The notes: a model not told the origin generated them from the sequence alone. A stretch of 64,000 bases of DNA from Dermacentor variabilis (GCF_050947875.1 NC_134573.1:70743315-70807314); one strand, 5' to 3'; shown: positions 1 to 12,254, counted from the stretch's first letter. Made by a program: numbers and translations.

Positions 1-409
1 TTGCGTGTAATAAGCAAACAAGCATGCACTTCTACCATGCGACTTCTGCGCAACGATAAGGGATATACTTTTATGGTGATTAAACGACTGTTGGCTTATG
101 CGCCAACAGATGTGTGAAAGAAAATCAGTTATTGCAGTAAAAAGCTACTCGCTTCACTTAGCAGGGTGTTCAAAGATTTCATGTTATCAGAGCTATGCGG
201 CTAGCACGTCTGGTCTATGCCTAGTGAAAGACGTAAAACACTGGCTTCCCGGGAGGACTGCAAACGTCTGATATCAGTCAGTGCGATTTATCTATTCCTA
301 TTTGCGCGGAACTCCTTGCGCTGCGCCGGATCTACTGTCTCGATTTTTATCACTATCAACTGCGTTCAAACATTTCAGAGAATTCTGACGATGCATAACT
401 GTTTTCCAG

Positions 410-575
410 GACCCGAGATTAGTGTACTCAAATCAATTCAAGTTTGACTTCGACAAGAACACGTCTGCCGTCGAATCGGAAATGCGATCTGTGGTCGCCG
501 AAGCCGGGCTGACTTGCCTTGAATGCTACGTTTATGAAACAGAATGGCCGTTTCCTGACGTCAAAAGTTGTGTCG
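410..575 (+). CDS. Penultimate exon of an unrecognised gene
   Basis: An open stretch begins directly after a pyrimidine-rich acceptor (ttttccag, ending 409) and stops at a consensus donor (gtaagt, 576). It encodes about 55 residues starting DPRLVYSNQFKF and containing AGLTCLECYVYETEWPFPD, with two cysteines close together. The exon enters in phase 0 and leaves one base (g). That base joins in frame with the exon at 4543 to form GAT, giving VKSCVDAFFDAFELF across the junction. The upstream part of the gene lies outside the window. I do not recognise the family and assign no function; a secreted or ectodomain protein is one possibility given the cysteines. The open frame also runs on into the intron, which is probably chance. 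Confidence 0.5.
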
Positions 576-3500
576 GTAAGTGTCAAAGAGCGTTACGTAT
601 GAAACACTTGTCAAAGAATGATTGCTTTGTATACGTATTCGTTTTGGTGCTACTTATATTTTCTGCAGGTGCGAAAAGTTACGTTCCACGATTTAGACAC
701 TCCCATATGCATTGCATGTTGGAGGTATCGGCCAGAATAATGGGCGTTTTTACTCAAACAGTGATTAAGATCACGTGATAGCTCATAAGCAGAGACTGTG
801 GCTGAAGCATGAGCAGTTCTTTACGTCTTGCGGATTAAGGAAAACTACAGATGCCGCTAATAAGCGCAAAGTGCGCTAATTATCTGCCGTTAGCTTATGC
901 TCTCTTTAATCAAACAGGTGCTTCTGCTTGTTGGTTCGTGCACATGTCCTAATTCGTACACAGCACCAAAGAACAACCGATAAAGGAAAGAAAGAACATG
1001 CGCCGGCGAACTCCGCGTACACGTCAAGCCGAAAACGTATCTGGGAACAGCGGGTGCTCTGTGTGCACCTGCCACTGTTTTCCTCGATTGGGGGTTATTT
1101 TCACCATTCGGTCGGTTTTCCCCCCCATTCCTGCCAAACGACACGACATATACTGGCGTTGTCATTTGAACCACGTAGAGCTGTGGATTAAAAAAAAAAA
1201 AAACCTTGACCATGTAGCGCGCATGGGGATGCGTATCGCTTGTCTCCTGTGCACTAATAGACAGTCTTCTTTATTCAGAAAATACCGTCCGGGCTTTTCT
1301 CGCACAACTTGTGAATATACGCAACATATACAACTTGCCATCATAAAATGAAGAACTGCCTTCGTCGAGTTTGGTTCGACCATTCAATCATCTCTTCTTC
1401 GTCTACCTTTTTATAATATTCTTGCCAGCTGCATCGAGCCACTATGCGAAGAGCAGTCCGCTGTATCGCTGGTGCTGAATGATCCTCGCTCACAAAATAT
1501 TATTTCGTTAACTACGACCTTGCGTCCATACACGGGGCGTATTCAGTAAACTCGGCAAAAAGGTACGAGCAAGATCTTCAGGGGATCAAACACACAAGTG
1601 ACGCAAGAGGAACATTTCAAACGTTATATTTCCGGTCTTATCCTTCGTAAGAAAATGTTAAAACACACTATTACCAGTGTTGGTCAATGAACTCCAAGGC
1701 AATAGAACAAAACTTGAGAACATGAGTAACAGAATGCTCGCCTGTATTTCTTTTGTTTTTGTTTTCTTTTGTAACACTAGGGTGACACTCTCACTCTCTA
1801 TAATTTTGTTTCGTAGTGTTTCTTGGCATTTAACTCATACTGTTTGTAGTAAAGCACCGAACACAGTAGCATAATACCGTTCTATCATGTACAACATGAC
1901 AAAGTTATGTAACGTATCCCTTTATAAATATTAATTGACTGTTTTTATGCACTTTACACTCCAAACTACTTCAGCATTTAATGAATACATTGTTGCGCCA
2001 AAAAAGGAAAAATAAAGACTTGAGAGGGAGAATACAAAACGGCAGATTGAGCGCTGAACTTCAACTGATTTTATTCTTACAGCAGGGCAGGAAAATGAAC
2101 AAATGCGCATGCGTACAGCCGCCCTGATTTTTAATAATATAGCGCGAGCGTCGACTGAACTGCTGGTGAGCGCCTTATAACGGCGATAAGCGTGCAACAA
2201 GAGCGTGCAACAAGGCGAGTGCAACAAGGCAACAAGGCTCGTGCGCGAACTCTCGCCTTGTTGCACGCTTATCGCCGTTATAAGGCACTCACCAGCAGTT
2301 CAGTCGACGCTCGCGCTATATTATTAAAAATCAGGGCGGCTGTACATCAGTATTACCTAGAGCGATTACAGTGACGTTTTTAACAGTTGTAACTCGTTTT
2401 CAAACAGAAAAACAGATGCATCACTCGTACAACTCGTGCCTCTCTCTTTTATGTGATATGCCTCCAAAAGTTCTCTTGCTAACGTATCACCACTCCTGCC
2501 AAGTATCTTTATCTCACGCAGTAGTGGCTGGCATCTTCTACTTCAGCATTATGCTGGCTGTCAAGTATACGGAGGCTTTGAGCTCTTCAAGCGCATACGT
2601 TCCTTCCCGGTTTGGCGTGGCAGGTTCTGCTGGCTGCTGCTGGGTGGGCCGGCATATCGGCGGATATACTTGCGAACAGCCATACGAGACTCACATGTGC
2701 ATCGTACGCAAGTACCAGCGAACGGGCTTATGTAACCCCTGCATGGCTGACCGACGAAGAAGTGCCAGTAAGCGTGCCTCTGTCCTGAGAAAAAAAAATG
2801 ATTCCTACATAAAACTTAAACATATGATGTCGGCTCACCGGTATCGCTAACATGAAGCAACACCTTTAAAAGGAGTAGCGCAATTTATTTAAACTATCAT
2901 TTCACTTGATTTTTTTTCTTTGGTTGGGCCTTACTCTATATGCCACCTGGGTATGTTCCAGTTCTTGGTCAGTCCTCCAAAATGGGTATATACCGCTGTG
3001 GCACTAGAGATACAGAATACTTGAATGTTGCCACATATGTGTCGCCCTTCTCTGCACCTACACATGTCGTTACCATGCCTCCCTCGAGAAGCATTCACAC
3101 ATCGCATTCGTCCTCGGGATGACCGCTGCGCAGATGTCTCACAGTGTACTGATTTGGTGCTTGAATTGCGGCATTTCATGGTTATTTCATGGTTATTATG
3201 TTGTATCCTTTGAGGTGGCTAAACGCAAACATCGCATAAGGACACGTTTTGCCGAGGACGAAAGCAAACACAATATGAGGTGTCGCCGTTAGTTGCATAG
3301 CATTTATTTAATTGCATTGCTAACGCTTCGCTTCCCCCACATGCCAACATGTGCGATGGATCTGCACAAGTTTTTTTTTTAGCGCTTGCCTACCCCTTTA
3401 CTTTGTAATCGACAGAATAAAGTTTCCCTTGGTTTTATTGATAATCTATGGACTCAACTCCGCGCAGACCTCAAAGGTATTTTATCGTAAAATGCGCTTA

Positions 3501-3835
3501 ATTCTTGTTTTTTTTTTTTTTTCTGCGACGAATATAGGCCTACAGAACGCACGTCTTTAGTAAATTTTGAAGCGTTTTCACTAAAGTAAAGGCAGCGCGC
3601 AATGTACCATTTCAAAACGCTTACTCATTTTGTTTGAATATACTTGATTAAGAGGGAAATAATTATCTCACCTATTACATTTATTCTAAAGCTCAAAGAA
3701 TCTTTAACTAGCAGAGACGCTTACACTGCCTTCCGTGACGAGGTGTATTCGTGGTTTGCTGTGCACTGTGAATGAGTGAATCAACATTATTTCAGAGACC
3801 AAGCTTTTGATGCCCGAAGATGGGTGGCCACCCTA
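576..3835. other. Intronic stretch without genes
   Basis: Apart from the foldback at 2113-2345 I see only AT-rich sequence and short open frames without splice or family support. The 159-codon frame at 2371-2850 is the longest; it has several cysteines near its end but no recognisable domain. Confidence 0.4.
2113..2345. repeat. Foldback element with 89-bp near-perfect arms
   Basis: Positions 2113-2201 and 2257-2345 are reverse complements of each other apart from about one base, starting GTACAGCCGCCCTGATTTTT. The 55-bp centre is built from repeated GCAACAAG units. The whole block would fold into a long hairpin. It lies in the intron of the gene ending at 4712 and codes for nothing. It looks like a non-autonomous foldback/MITE-type element; no clear target duplication was found. 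Confidence 0.8.
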
Positions 3836-4510
3836 TTACAAGTAGACGTGGCCCTGTGCTGATAGCGTGGATCTGTTCACCAGCCGAAGTTGGTCCTCAG
3901 GTTTTGGGCTTGTCAGCAGTGCCTCCCCCTGGTCTTCTGTTGCTGCTTGGATAGGCGTTTTCCGCGGATTCTTTTGCATTCCTAGACCACGTGGTAAAGG
4001 GTGTTTGGTGCATTGCAGAATTAGCAGCGTCTTGTAAATGTTGAGGGGTACATTTCGTGTAGTAGAGTGCCGTGATGGTAATCGTCCACCTGAAGTCGGC
4101 ATATTATGACGGCTTCTTCTCTGCTGAGCTGGATGCGTGGCGGCAGGCATTCCCTCCTGTTCTTCTTGTAATGTTCTAGAACGTTGTAGTATTTTATTTG
4201 TATCGTTTCGTCTTGCTCTGACGGTAGACGATGTCCTGGTGGGGTTGTCCGGCGTACATCTTCTCGGGTGGCTGCGCGAGCCGCTTGGTCCCCCCCCCCC
4301 CCCCGGCATTCGTGTCCCGGGGTCCGGACAATGTACTTTGCAGGAATGTCTTGGTTATTGATGATGTTGAGTGCATTCTTGCTAATTCTTCCTGTGCGAG
4401 AATGGCGAAAGACTGCCGGCGAGTCTGTGACGACGGTGACCGGCACGTCACATCGGCAGGTCCGTATGGCCGTTGCTGTGGCGAACCTTGGCTACCGCAA
4501 TGTCCCTAGC
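3836..4510 (-). pseudogene. Decayed LINE ORF2 fragment (RNase H and C-terminus)
   Basis: On the minus strand the pieces VTVVTDSPAVFRH, then IVRTPGHE, then YKKNRRECLPPRIQLSREEA and LLHEMYPSTFTRRC follow in order. They resemble the RNase H end and C-terminal zinc region of tick non-LTR retrotransposons (VTDS strand, WTPGH motif, then the LSREEAV...LRLLQT...YP block). The match is spread over two reading frames and is interrupted by a run of 12 C at about 4291, so it is dead. It belongs to a different family from the two intact LINEs in the window. It sits just upstream of the acceptor at 4542. Confidence 0.65.
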
Positions 4511-4542
4511 AATTACTAATGCTGATAATTTTTTTTTTGCAG

Positions 4543-4712
4543 ATGCCTTTTTTGACGCGTTCGAATTATTCAAGAGCGTTCCATCCTCGGATATCGCCGA
4601 CTTTAAGAAAGACTGGACGCGCATCCTTGATCGCCGCTCAGGTCAAGGGCCTGGAGCGTTCGCCATGAAGACAACGTGGTACTGCGTTCATGCGCAATCG
4701 CCGTCTACGTGA
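4543..4712 (+). CDS. Terminal exon of the same unrecognised gene
   Basis: A long T-tract followed by gcag (ending 4542) forms a strong acceptor, and the frame is open to a TGA at 4710-4712. The encoded tail begins DAFFDAFELFKSVPSSDIAD, includes DFKKDWTRILDRR and ends HAQSPST. The exon needs one incoming base, exactly what the exon at 410-575 supplies. The 3.97-kb intron between them holds a foldback element (2113-2345) and a dead LINE piece (3836-4510). Alternating hydrophobic and charged residues suggest one or two amphipathic helices. The family is unknown. I see no clear AATAAA signal close downstream. Confidence 0.5.
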
Positions 4713-6364
4713 ATGGACTGTTCATGGAGCACAACATCAGCTGAAAAATTGCAGCTTATAAAGAATTTTTACTCGCGTTTATATTGTTTTGTTCTTTCTC
4801 CCTCATCACCCACAAGGATTCATTAGCAATTTACGAAACGTATAAGCATCGCTGGTATATATATATAACAAGATGAGTAGCAGCTATAGCCTAATATTAA
4901 GAGAAAGATGTAGCAGCGGGAAGAAACCACGTACATATATATGTTCTCTGGTCTTGTGTCTATGTCATGTCTTTGTCTAGAGAGACAGAGACAAGAATTT
5001 TAATCGTATGAGGAGAGATTAGCCTATAATCACTGGCCTAGCGTGTGGCGCAAGGTGAAATTGTGACGTCTGAAAGAATGTGAGCGAGACAAAATCAAAA
5101 ACGGAACGCACAGGTACACATCAACATATACGCTATCAGTAATTCACTAACACAAGGGCTCTGGTTTCATTTATCCCTACGTTTGAGCTTTTCATTGCAT
5201 AGCACAACGCAAGAGTTAGGCATCAGCAGGCTTCGCTCCAACGCTTCTGTATGATGAAGCACAACGTTGATTTTTGTTTTGCTTTGTTATGAAATCATTC
5301 TAAAGGAGGGGGTCGCGGGGCTGTTCGAATTGGAATTAGCGTGCAAAGACCTTTCCCAAACCTGGTGTCTTGGAGAGGACGTTGAAAGCACCCTGGGTGA
5401 GGAGCAGCGCCACGGGTTTGGACAGTACAGACCTCTCTCTGTTCGCAGACGTGACGTCACTGCGAATGACCCTCCCATCTGCGGAACCTTCGAAGTGGGC
5501 GCTGCTTGGCAGTAAACATTGATAAGACTTGTTCTCTCTGCTTGTACATCAATTGCCGCCGCCGTGATTACGACATATTGCTTATTTTTGAAGTGACAGC
5601 ATCTACGAACTGTACCTAAAAAGTTTAAGCGTCCCCGTTTTACAGGCACAACAACGTAGCGTTATTGCCGAGTGTATGGTTCCCTTAAGTCAGGATGTAG
5701 TTATATTGTAACAGTATGCCTATTCGGTAGGCCAACGGCCACAAAAATTTATTGCTCTTCAAAAGCGAACATTTTAACACAGACGATGCACATTTTCAGG
5801 GTACCAAAATTATACTTCGCTTAAACGACTGGTCTTCGGACAAAAATTTGCATAGCATTGGCGTGGAAGTACGGATTTGAGCTACATTTACACCGTAGGT
5901 TTAAACAATGTACAAGAAGTACTTCGTCTGGACCTATCAGCCATACCCGTCACGGCGGATTAGTGGAACCGTACCATATGGCGGCGTCTAAATTGAGATG
6001 AAGGACAAATATGCAGAAACATAAAGCACGGTAAGAGACCCCAGGTGGTCAAAATTAATCTGGAGCCTTTCCTTACAGCGATCCGCATAAGGCGATGCAC
6101 AGCTTAGGGATGTTAAACACCATAATTTAATTTTAATTATTATTCATGTTCATGTGAATGTACAAAGCACAAGTGTACTTAAGTACATCATCCGTTGCGT
6201 GGTAACTTCACTGTGTCTGCTGCCTACCTTTGTTGCTCAACTTTTATGTTACGGGTCCTGTAGTGTTATGTTACGGGTCCTGTAGTTCTATCGGCGCCTG
6301 ATCACTAGGTCTGGCCTTATTACTCGCAACACGCGTTGACAGTCTCGTATTAATAATCGCGTAG
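4713..6364. other. Intergenic stretch, no gene seen
   Basis: There is a more GC-rich block at about 5290-5520, possibly part of an old repeat, and a 22-bp unit (tgttacgggtcctgtag core) present twice at about 6245-6287. No supported coding region. Confidence 0.4.
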
Positions 6365-6496
<132 letters not shown>

Positions 6497-6654
6497 GTGG
6501 TCCGTTTCTATACGCACGGATGAACCCATATCGTCGCTCTTTTCCGCCGCACACTTTGCCACACCAAAACAAACATTGCACATTTCCATGGAAAACCCGA
6601 TATTCTTCATCGCACAGTCCATCACAGACCACCACGCCGCTCACGTTTGCAAGA

Positions 6655-6860
6655 AAAAAAAAGGTGGTGGTAACAACTTTATTAAGATTCTGCGCAGTTA
6701 TGATCTGGCAGGCCCGAGTGCTAGGATGGCCCCTCACGAGGAGCGACCCTTTCGGCCCAGGCAACGAGGGCCTTTTGTAGTTTCTGATCCGGCGTTCTCC
6801 CACGTCTGTTGTGAGGGAACTGGCAGGAGCGACCTGGGAGTGGGTAAGCCCTAGCAGTTT
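6655..6860 (-). mobile_element. Probable 3' end of an old LINE
   Basis: Read on the minus strand this block ends with AATAAAG, then GTTGTTACCACCACC and a T run, the type of simple-repeat tail seen on tick LINEs. The sequence before it shows weak open frames only. The call rests on the tail structure. Confidence 0.4.
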
Positions 6861-7359
6861 ACCACACGGCGATGTTCTCTGACAGACAGTACTACTAATC
6901 TGGCTGGCGCGATGATTGTGGAAATTCACGTAAAAAAGAAAAACACGCTTCCACGTGGGGCTCACCTACACCAGCCATTGCGCGACTGCACCACGCAGAA
7001 AGACGGCTGCAGCTGTGTTTTAGAAATTTCTAGAAAACCTAGAAATTTCGGCTGTTTGTGCAAACGTGGGCGCTGACCATGGAGCTGGATACTCAACTCT
7101 GCGACAAGGTTACTCATACTTGTAAAGAGGACGCATGAGCTTTTCTGGAGGACGCAGGAGCCCGTTTCCTTGTTACGCGATGGCAGCGGATGCTGTTGCT
7201 GCCCCCTTTATCCGTCTGTGCGCATTCCACACTTTTGTTTTCTGGGTATATGAATTGATTCTTGAAACAAACATCTCACAGCTTGCTGACTTAACCTACC
7301 ACAACATGCGCCTTCCCTGTGAGCGGGCAGGTTTGAATTCAGCAAGGTTTTCTGCAGCT

Positions 7360-8030
7360 GCGTATCGGCGCAGCATGCCCCATGCTTTGTTTTTCTTTTT
7401 TCCAGGTTACCTGCAATAACCTTTCCACCAGGGAATTGTCTTCCACTTGAACAACCTTTCGTTTGAGAATTGAACTTTTCTGCTACGTCAATAATAAAAG
7501 CGGTAAAAGAAGTTAGTGCATCATCTATAGTAATATCGCTATAAGATCTCGTGATAAGGAAGTTGATTCTTTAATGTGATCCCAATCGGCGGAGGCTAGT
7601 TTGCACCTTGGAGCACGTGGAGGAAATTCGTGTTGCCCTATTAAGTTTAACATTATCCGAGAGTGGTCATCTCCAAAACAATTTCTCGTTACACTGCATT
7701 CTAAATAAGGTAGAAGGACCGCAGAGCCAATTGCTAAATCTATTGAAGAATATTAATCATGATAGACGCTGTATCAGTTGCTCTTTCTCAATAAAGAGGC
7801 ACGCATCTGATGTTACAAGAAGGTTTTAAACTATTCAGTACCTCGTGTGGCACCGCGAGTGCCCTCAGAGGTTGTTATGGGCGTTAACGACACTGGAGAT
7901 AATGAAAGGATCTGGGAGCTGGTGAATTGGCGGCTGTAAAATTTCGTTTTACTAAGTTGATATTTGGGCAGAATGTAAATGGAGCAAACGGTTATCAGCT
8001 GGTTAAACAAAACTGCTCGCACAGATAGAA
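7360..8030 (-). pseudogene. Degenerate I-type LINE ORF2 fragment (endonuclease region)
   Basis: Minus-strand codons give MRAVLFNQLITVCSIYILPK followed by YQLSKTKFYS. This aligns with the endonuclease segment VVLLNKLITICSIYVPPH of the intact ORF2 at 23570-27289. Further downstream on the element, the DNA around 7400-7640 follows the intact element's 26370-26640 region (the ccaccaggg, gctgtaaag and gtggaggaaattc blocks). Frameshifts and a large internal deletion show it is dead. Confidence 0.7.
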
Positions 8031-8206
8031 TCTTTAAGGGCGGCCGAAGGGCAAACTGCTGGCAAGCAACAGACTTATAGCTACAATTCAGGACAAGGCA
8101 GAAGCGTGGTCACGGTCTTTACGGAAAATAGCATACTGCGTGAGAAAGTTCGACCGTGTAGGTTTTAAGTGTGTTTCTTGGACAAAGCACCTTCGCACGT
8201 CATGCT

Positions 8207-8964
8207 TCAGTACCAGTCGTCATCATCGTCGGTCCGGTCCTCGTCCTCGACCTCTGACCGTCGTCGTGGTGGTCGTCGTGGTCGGTGGCGCTGGGGAAGG
8301 CTTCGCGAAACACTTGCAAGGCAGAGCCGGTCACAGACGCGGCAGCTGTGCGCGAACTGTGTACCGAAGAATGCGCGCTGGAAGCGGTCGTTCGCACCTT
8401 CCATGGATTTGCGGGCACGGCGTTGGAAGTTCTCGGTGATGCGCAGGCCTGGAACCGGTTCCCGGCGGCGCCGAGCATTCAGTCGGCAGCGTTCGTTGTC
8501 TCTGGCCCGAAACTCGGGATCCTCGACTCGGTAACGGCGTTTGTCGGCGGCGGCCTCGGCGCGATGGGCAGGATCCTACGTGGATCGTAGTCCCGCTGAG
8601 CCGCGCGCCGCGCTTCTTTGTAGGTCACAGGCGCGACAGCTGTGCCCAACCTCTATGCCCAGAAATTCGTGCTGGAATCGGCCGTTCGCACGTCCCGCAT
8701 CTCGGCGGGCTTGACGCTGTAAGTTTTCGAGTTGTCGAAGGCCGGCATCGCTTTCTCGGCGACTTCGAGCGTTCAGGCGCTGACCATGTCGTCCCCTGGG
8801 CTGAAACTCGGGATCCTCCACTCGGCGTCACCTCTTCTCAGCCGCAGCTTCGGCACGGTGTTGCGGATCAGCTCGGCGGCGACGTATCGCTTCTCGCTTG
8901 GCAGTACGGGGCTCTTCCTAGTAAGCCGCTTCTTCTTCGGGTGTCCGGACTTCGGTCTTCCCAT
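8207..8964 (-). pseudogene. STPR-repeat / CxVCDRLW-type protein, broken copy
   Basis: The minus strand opens with a Met at 8964, followed by MGRPKSGHPKKKRLTRKSPV, a basic N-terminus. After a frameshift near 8822 come two copies of one module. Each has an STPR-like arginine-rich repeat (EDPEF-x-R-x-R...NAR-RR) followed by a cysteine motif: RFQHEFLGIEVGHSCRACDL in copy one, RFQRAFFGTQFAHSCRVCDR in copy two. A TAG at 8576-8578 separates the modules in the same frame. Arthropod genomes carry many STPR proteins with this Fxxx(E/Q)FGHxCxVCDRLW motif, often linked to Helitron-like elements (established knowledge, recalled). One frameshift and one stop make this a pseudogene. Confidence 0.65.
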
Positions 8965-9048
8965 GGCAGCAGCATGTACGCACGGAGTGGAGGAGGCGAG
9001 AGGTGTGCTGTTCCGAGCTCGCCTGTGAGGTCCCGACCCCGCCCAACC

Positions 9049-9091
9049 AAAGCCACCTAAAAAAAAATAGATTTTTTTTCTAGGTGGCTTC
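9049..9091. repeat. Near-perfect palindrome upstream of the STPR pseudogene
   Basis: AAGCCACCT followed by an A run is mirrored by a T run and AGGTGGCTT, a 40-bp hairpin about 85 bp before the pseudogene's Met. It may mark an element boundary or be a hairpin left by the repeat family. Confidence 0.7.
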
Positions 9092-10021
9092 GGCCCAACG
9101 CACGTGGGGTGCGAGGAGGATACGTGGCTGGTTGCCCACGGAGATGGTTGCTATGCATCGCGAGGCGGCGCACTGCTGGGCTGAGTTTTCTGGTAACGCT
9201 CCACGGCGGAACTAAAAGCTTAAACAGATCCATTGTTAAAACAGGCCGGCGCTGGAAATTCTGGTCAATACCAGCTAGTGGGGGGCGCCGACTGAAGTAG
9301 TTATTCGAAGAATTGTGCAGTCTATCAGCACCCATTGTCGCCCTATATATGCTCAAACCGCTTTGTGCCGTACCTGTAACTTAATTATTTTTCGGTTCAG
9401 GTTCGGTTCGCACTCAGGTACGTTACGAGAATACTGCTTCGGGTTCAGTTACGGTCAAAATTTCGGTGGAGGTACGTTTTCTGTTATCCTACGGGTTGAG
9501 TGCGACACCCTCTTTACATTTCTTGCATCTTCAGAATCATGAAAAGCGTAGAGCTTCAGAACTAATTCAGTTTTCCGCACTTCGGTGTGTTTCATCAAGT
9601 TCACAGAGTGTAATTAACTTCGCGTGAGAACTCTCTACAGGAATGTCAAATAGCAGGACATCAACTCATTCATGTCTGGTATACGTGGAATAAGCTGCCT
9701 GATGCAGAACATTGGGGGAAAAGAGTCGCAGTTTCGCCAGAATAGCGAAGCATCGATTGCGACAGCAAAATAGTGGACACGATATAAGTGGATAATAACT
9801 AAGGATAGTAGATTTATCTACCGTATAAGGTTGTAAACATAGGCATACTAACTAAACTATCAAAGATTGTATAACGCGCGCACGAGGAAATATCACAAGC
9901 ACATCTCACTCGATGACTGCGGAAACTCGCCGTCAGAGTGCTGGAGTTAGGAAGCTCGGCAGCAGCATTGAGCGAATTGACCTTCCTGCTGCGTCTCACG
10001 TCAACGAGAACTAACCCCCGC
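9092..10021. other. Intergenic stretch, no gene seen
   Basis: Contains a GGTTC-rich patch at about 9395-9470 (degenerate short repeats) but no supported coding region. Confidence 0.35.
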
Positions 10022-10187
10022 ATTCAGACATGCAACTTAAGTTGAAGCCCATGCTTGACTTGATCTAAGTGACGCCTATCGTGAACGCGTCGAAGGAAAC
10101 ACAGTGAGCGTCTGTGGGCACGTTAATGCCAGGCGTCACCTAAATGAAGTCGAGCATGGGCTTCAACATAAGTTGCATTTCTGAATA
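10022..10187. repeat. MITE-like inverted repeat, family A copy 1
   Basis: Arms of about 50 bp (10022-10073 and 10133-10187) are inverted copies beginning ATTCAGA-ATGCAACTTAAG and containing AAGCCCATGCTTGACTT. A second, diverged copy of the same structure lies at 57289-57462. Flanks are of the form CCCC/GGGG next to CATTCAG. No coding capacity. Confidence 0.75.
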
Positions 10188-10852
10188 GAGGGGTAAGTCG
10201 TGGAAACGGAGTGCGTGGTACACTCCGTCCGTGTCGCAGATTGCGTTCAAGATGCAGCGGCCCGGGCTGGCGCGCGCGGCCGCCCAGGCCGCCCGGAGCA
10301 GAACGCGTCCCCCTCCCGTCGCTCGGGACCTTACATGCGACGTTAGACGGCGCGCTTTCTCCCCGCTTTCCTCGCTTGTATGCGCAAGATTAGGTTGAGA
10401 TCGCCGACTCACCCTCGCACGCTTTCACTTGCACATGCAGTACACGGCGCGCGGCAACCATTGTATCGCCCTTGGACTTCACGCCGAAACTCACGGCAAC
10501 AGCAGAAATGCGCTTGAGGTGTCTACGTAATTGCCATCGCAATAAAACAAAGTGAACCCTATATATGACGACATATTGGCACCGCAAGAAATCACCCCCG
10601 CCGTGTATACCTTCACTGAAATGTACCACGCGTATTGAAACTATCGCAGGTTCAACCAGAAGTACTGAAAATATATGTGACATGTGTTAAATATCGCTTT
10701 CTTCAACCTTTTTCATTTTGATGCAATCCTTTGGCATGCACAACTGTGCATACAATGCCTGAGAAGGGTATGAATCAAGTGGTGAAATACGGAAGGCACT
10801 ATACTGATCTATGATAAACGATTGCAACTTCTTCCGACAGGTGCGCTATGTA
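10188..10852. other. 3' flank of the M13 gene
   Basis: A strongly GC- and CpG-rich block at about 10240-10400 is followed by ordinary AT-rich sequence. No exon could be supported. Confidence 0.35.
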
Positions 10853-12254
10853 TCAGCGAACATGTTTTATTGTCGCAAAAGGAGATTTTCCACGCGTCAA
10901 AAAAGGTTGGCACTGTTCGCGCGGCGTCAGTGGTGAGCTTGAACTGCAGTGAAAGGCTGCTGAAAACCCTCCAACGTGTTTCACAATCGAATTGCAATTT
11001 ATATGACCCCACAAGGAGTTCTTCGAGCATAACAAGCGGCAAAAGGTCATAAAAAAGACTTTCTCATCTGTTAGTTCACTGCTGAGGTTACGGTGAAAAC
11101 TATTCTCAAGACGCTGCAGGAAGAGTGAGTGCGCGATCTCTAGGCCCGCCACTGTAGATAGCAATGATGAACCAATGCACTTCTGTTTTTCAATGAGCGC
11201 CTCCGTGGACGCTACAGAAAGCCACGACCCGGATTCTTTTATACTGCCGTTAGAATGGACAGGCTGCTTAGGCTTGTCAAATGCATGGAGAAGGAGAGTA
11301 GCGAACAGTGAGCCCAGACCTCCGAAGAGCATGCCTGGTGTACCGCGTGTCGAATACACAGGACTCGCGAGCACCGCCATGACAAGTTCGGCAGAGGGTT
11401 CGAACGGGTCGTACGTAAAAGGGTAAGGGGTGAAGTTTGGGGCCATTGCAGACAAGTATCCTCGGTGCTCTCCCATCAGGAGGTCACCCAGACACTCACG
11501 CACTGCCAACCAGAGCCGCATAAAAGATCTCTCGCTTCGAGGACAGTGAATGTAGAGGGTTTCGACCTTTTGGGCGTCATCGAACAGATCAGCTGGCCAC
11601 AGGCGAACCACGGTAGATTCGAGCCGCTGTGCGAAAAACTGCCTGCTCTCGAGGTCGAGCCACGACAGCTGGTTGACGGCATCCACAGCGCCTTGCGTCA
11701 TAGTCTGGAAGAGCGCGCTGACATGTTTCCTGCCCATCGACGTGAGACGCGAACGAACGTAGAGAGCTGCCAGGATAGGGTTGTAGACAGCGTCGAGTTC
11801 TCTCGCGCACAGCAGAGTGATAACAGACGATGCCTGCTGCTTGTCCCTCAAGATGTCTTCGAGAAGCGTCCTGTCGAGCATCAATGAGTACATTTGGACG
11901 ACCTGCCATGATATGTCCGCCAGCACTTTTTCGTCGCCACTGCCCGGGATGAACGTTCTGAGCACATCTAGGAGGTCTGTGTTTGCGATCAGTACGTCGT
12001 CCAAAGGCGACAATGGCTCCAGAGGGAAGAGGTTCTCGCTGAGACTCTTCACCCAATGACCTCCTGTCTCGTTCCATGTCTGTTCGCTGATGTTTGAAAG
12101 GCGGAATATCGACGGCGTCACGTAACCAGTGAATATAAATCTAAAAAGCATGGCGACGCTGTTGCCTTGCGCTTCGGCGCTCGATTTGATGAGATCTGAG
12201 ACGTCACGGTGTGGCTGTTGGCCCTTAACGAAGGAGTAGATGAGACGCCAGTAC
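10853..12254 (-). CDS. M13 homologue, exon 4 (peptidase-domain region, motifs lost)
   Basis: After the acceptor ACTCGCAG the exon opens YWRLIYSFVKGQQP, matching the M13 N-Y-xxW-R-(L/V) segment. It stays open for 467 codons to a TGA at 10853. The zinc motif position reads FATLLLH (11285-11299 is TLLLH), and the third-ligand motif is gone. The C-terminus has VFFMTFCRLLCS and PREQCQPF, the usual C-terminal Cys-x-x-aromatic end, followed by a 15-residue extension. Preservation of such a long frame despite loss of the active site argues for a retained non-enzymatic role. Confidence 0.8.

Noticed and set aside
660..778. Exon after 668 continuing the 410 exon
   Set aside because: An acceptor exists, but the in-phase peptide looks random, while the exon at 4543 joins in phase with a more protein-like sequence.
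2371..2850. 159-codon plus-strand frame with cysteines
   Set aside because: No domain, no splice support, and it starts at the edge of a foldback element.
8140..9028. Plus-strand frames opposite the STPR pseudogene
   Set aside because: The protein motifs are all on the minus strand; these are shadows.
11465..11887. 140-codon plus-strand frame inside M13 exon 4
   Set aside because: Antisense shadow of a well-supported coding exon.
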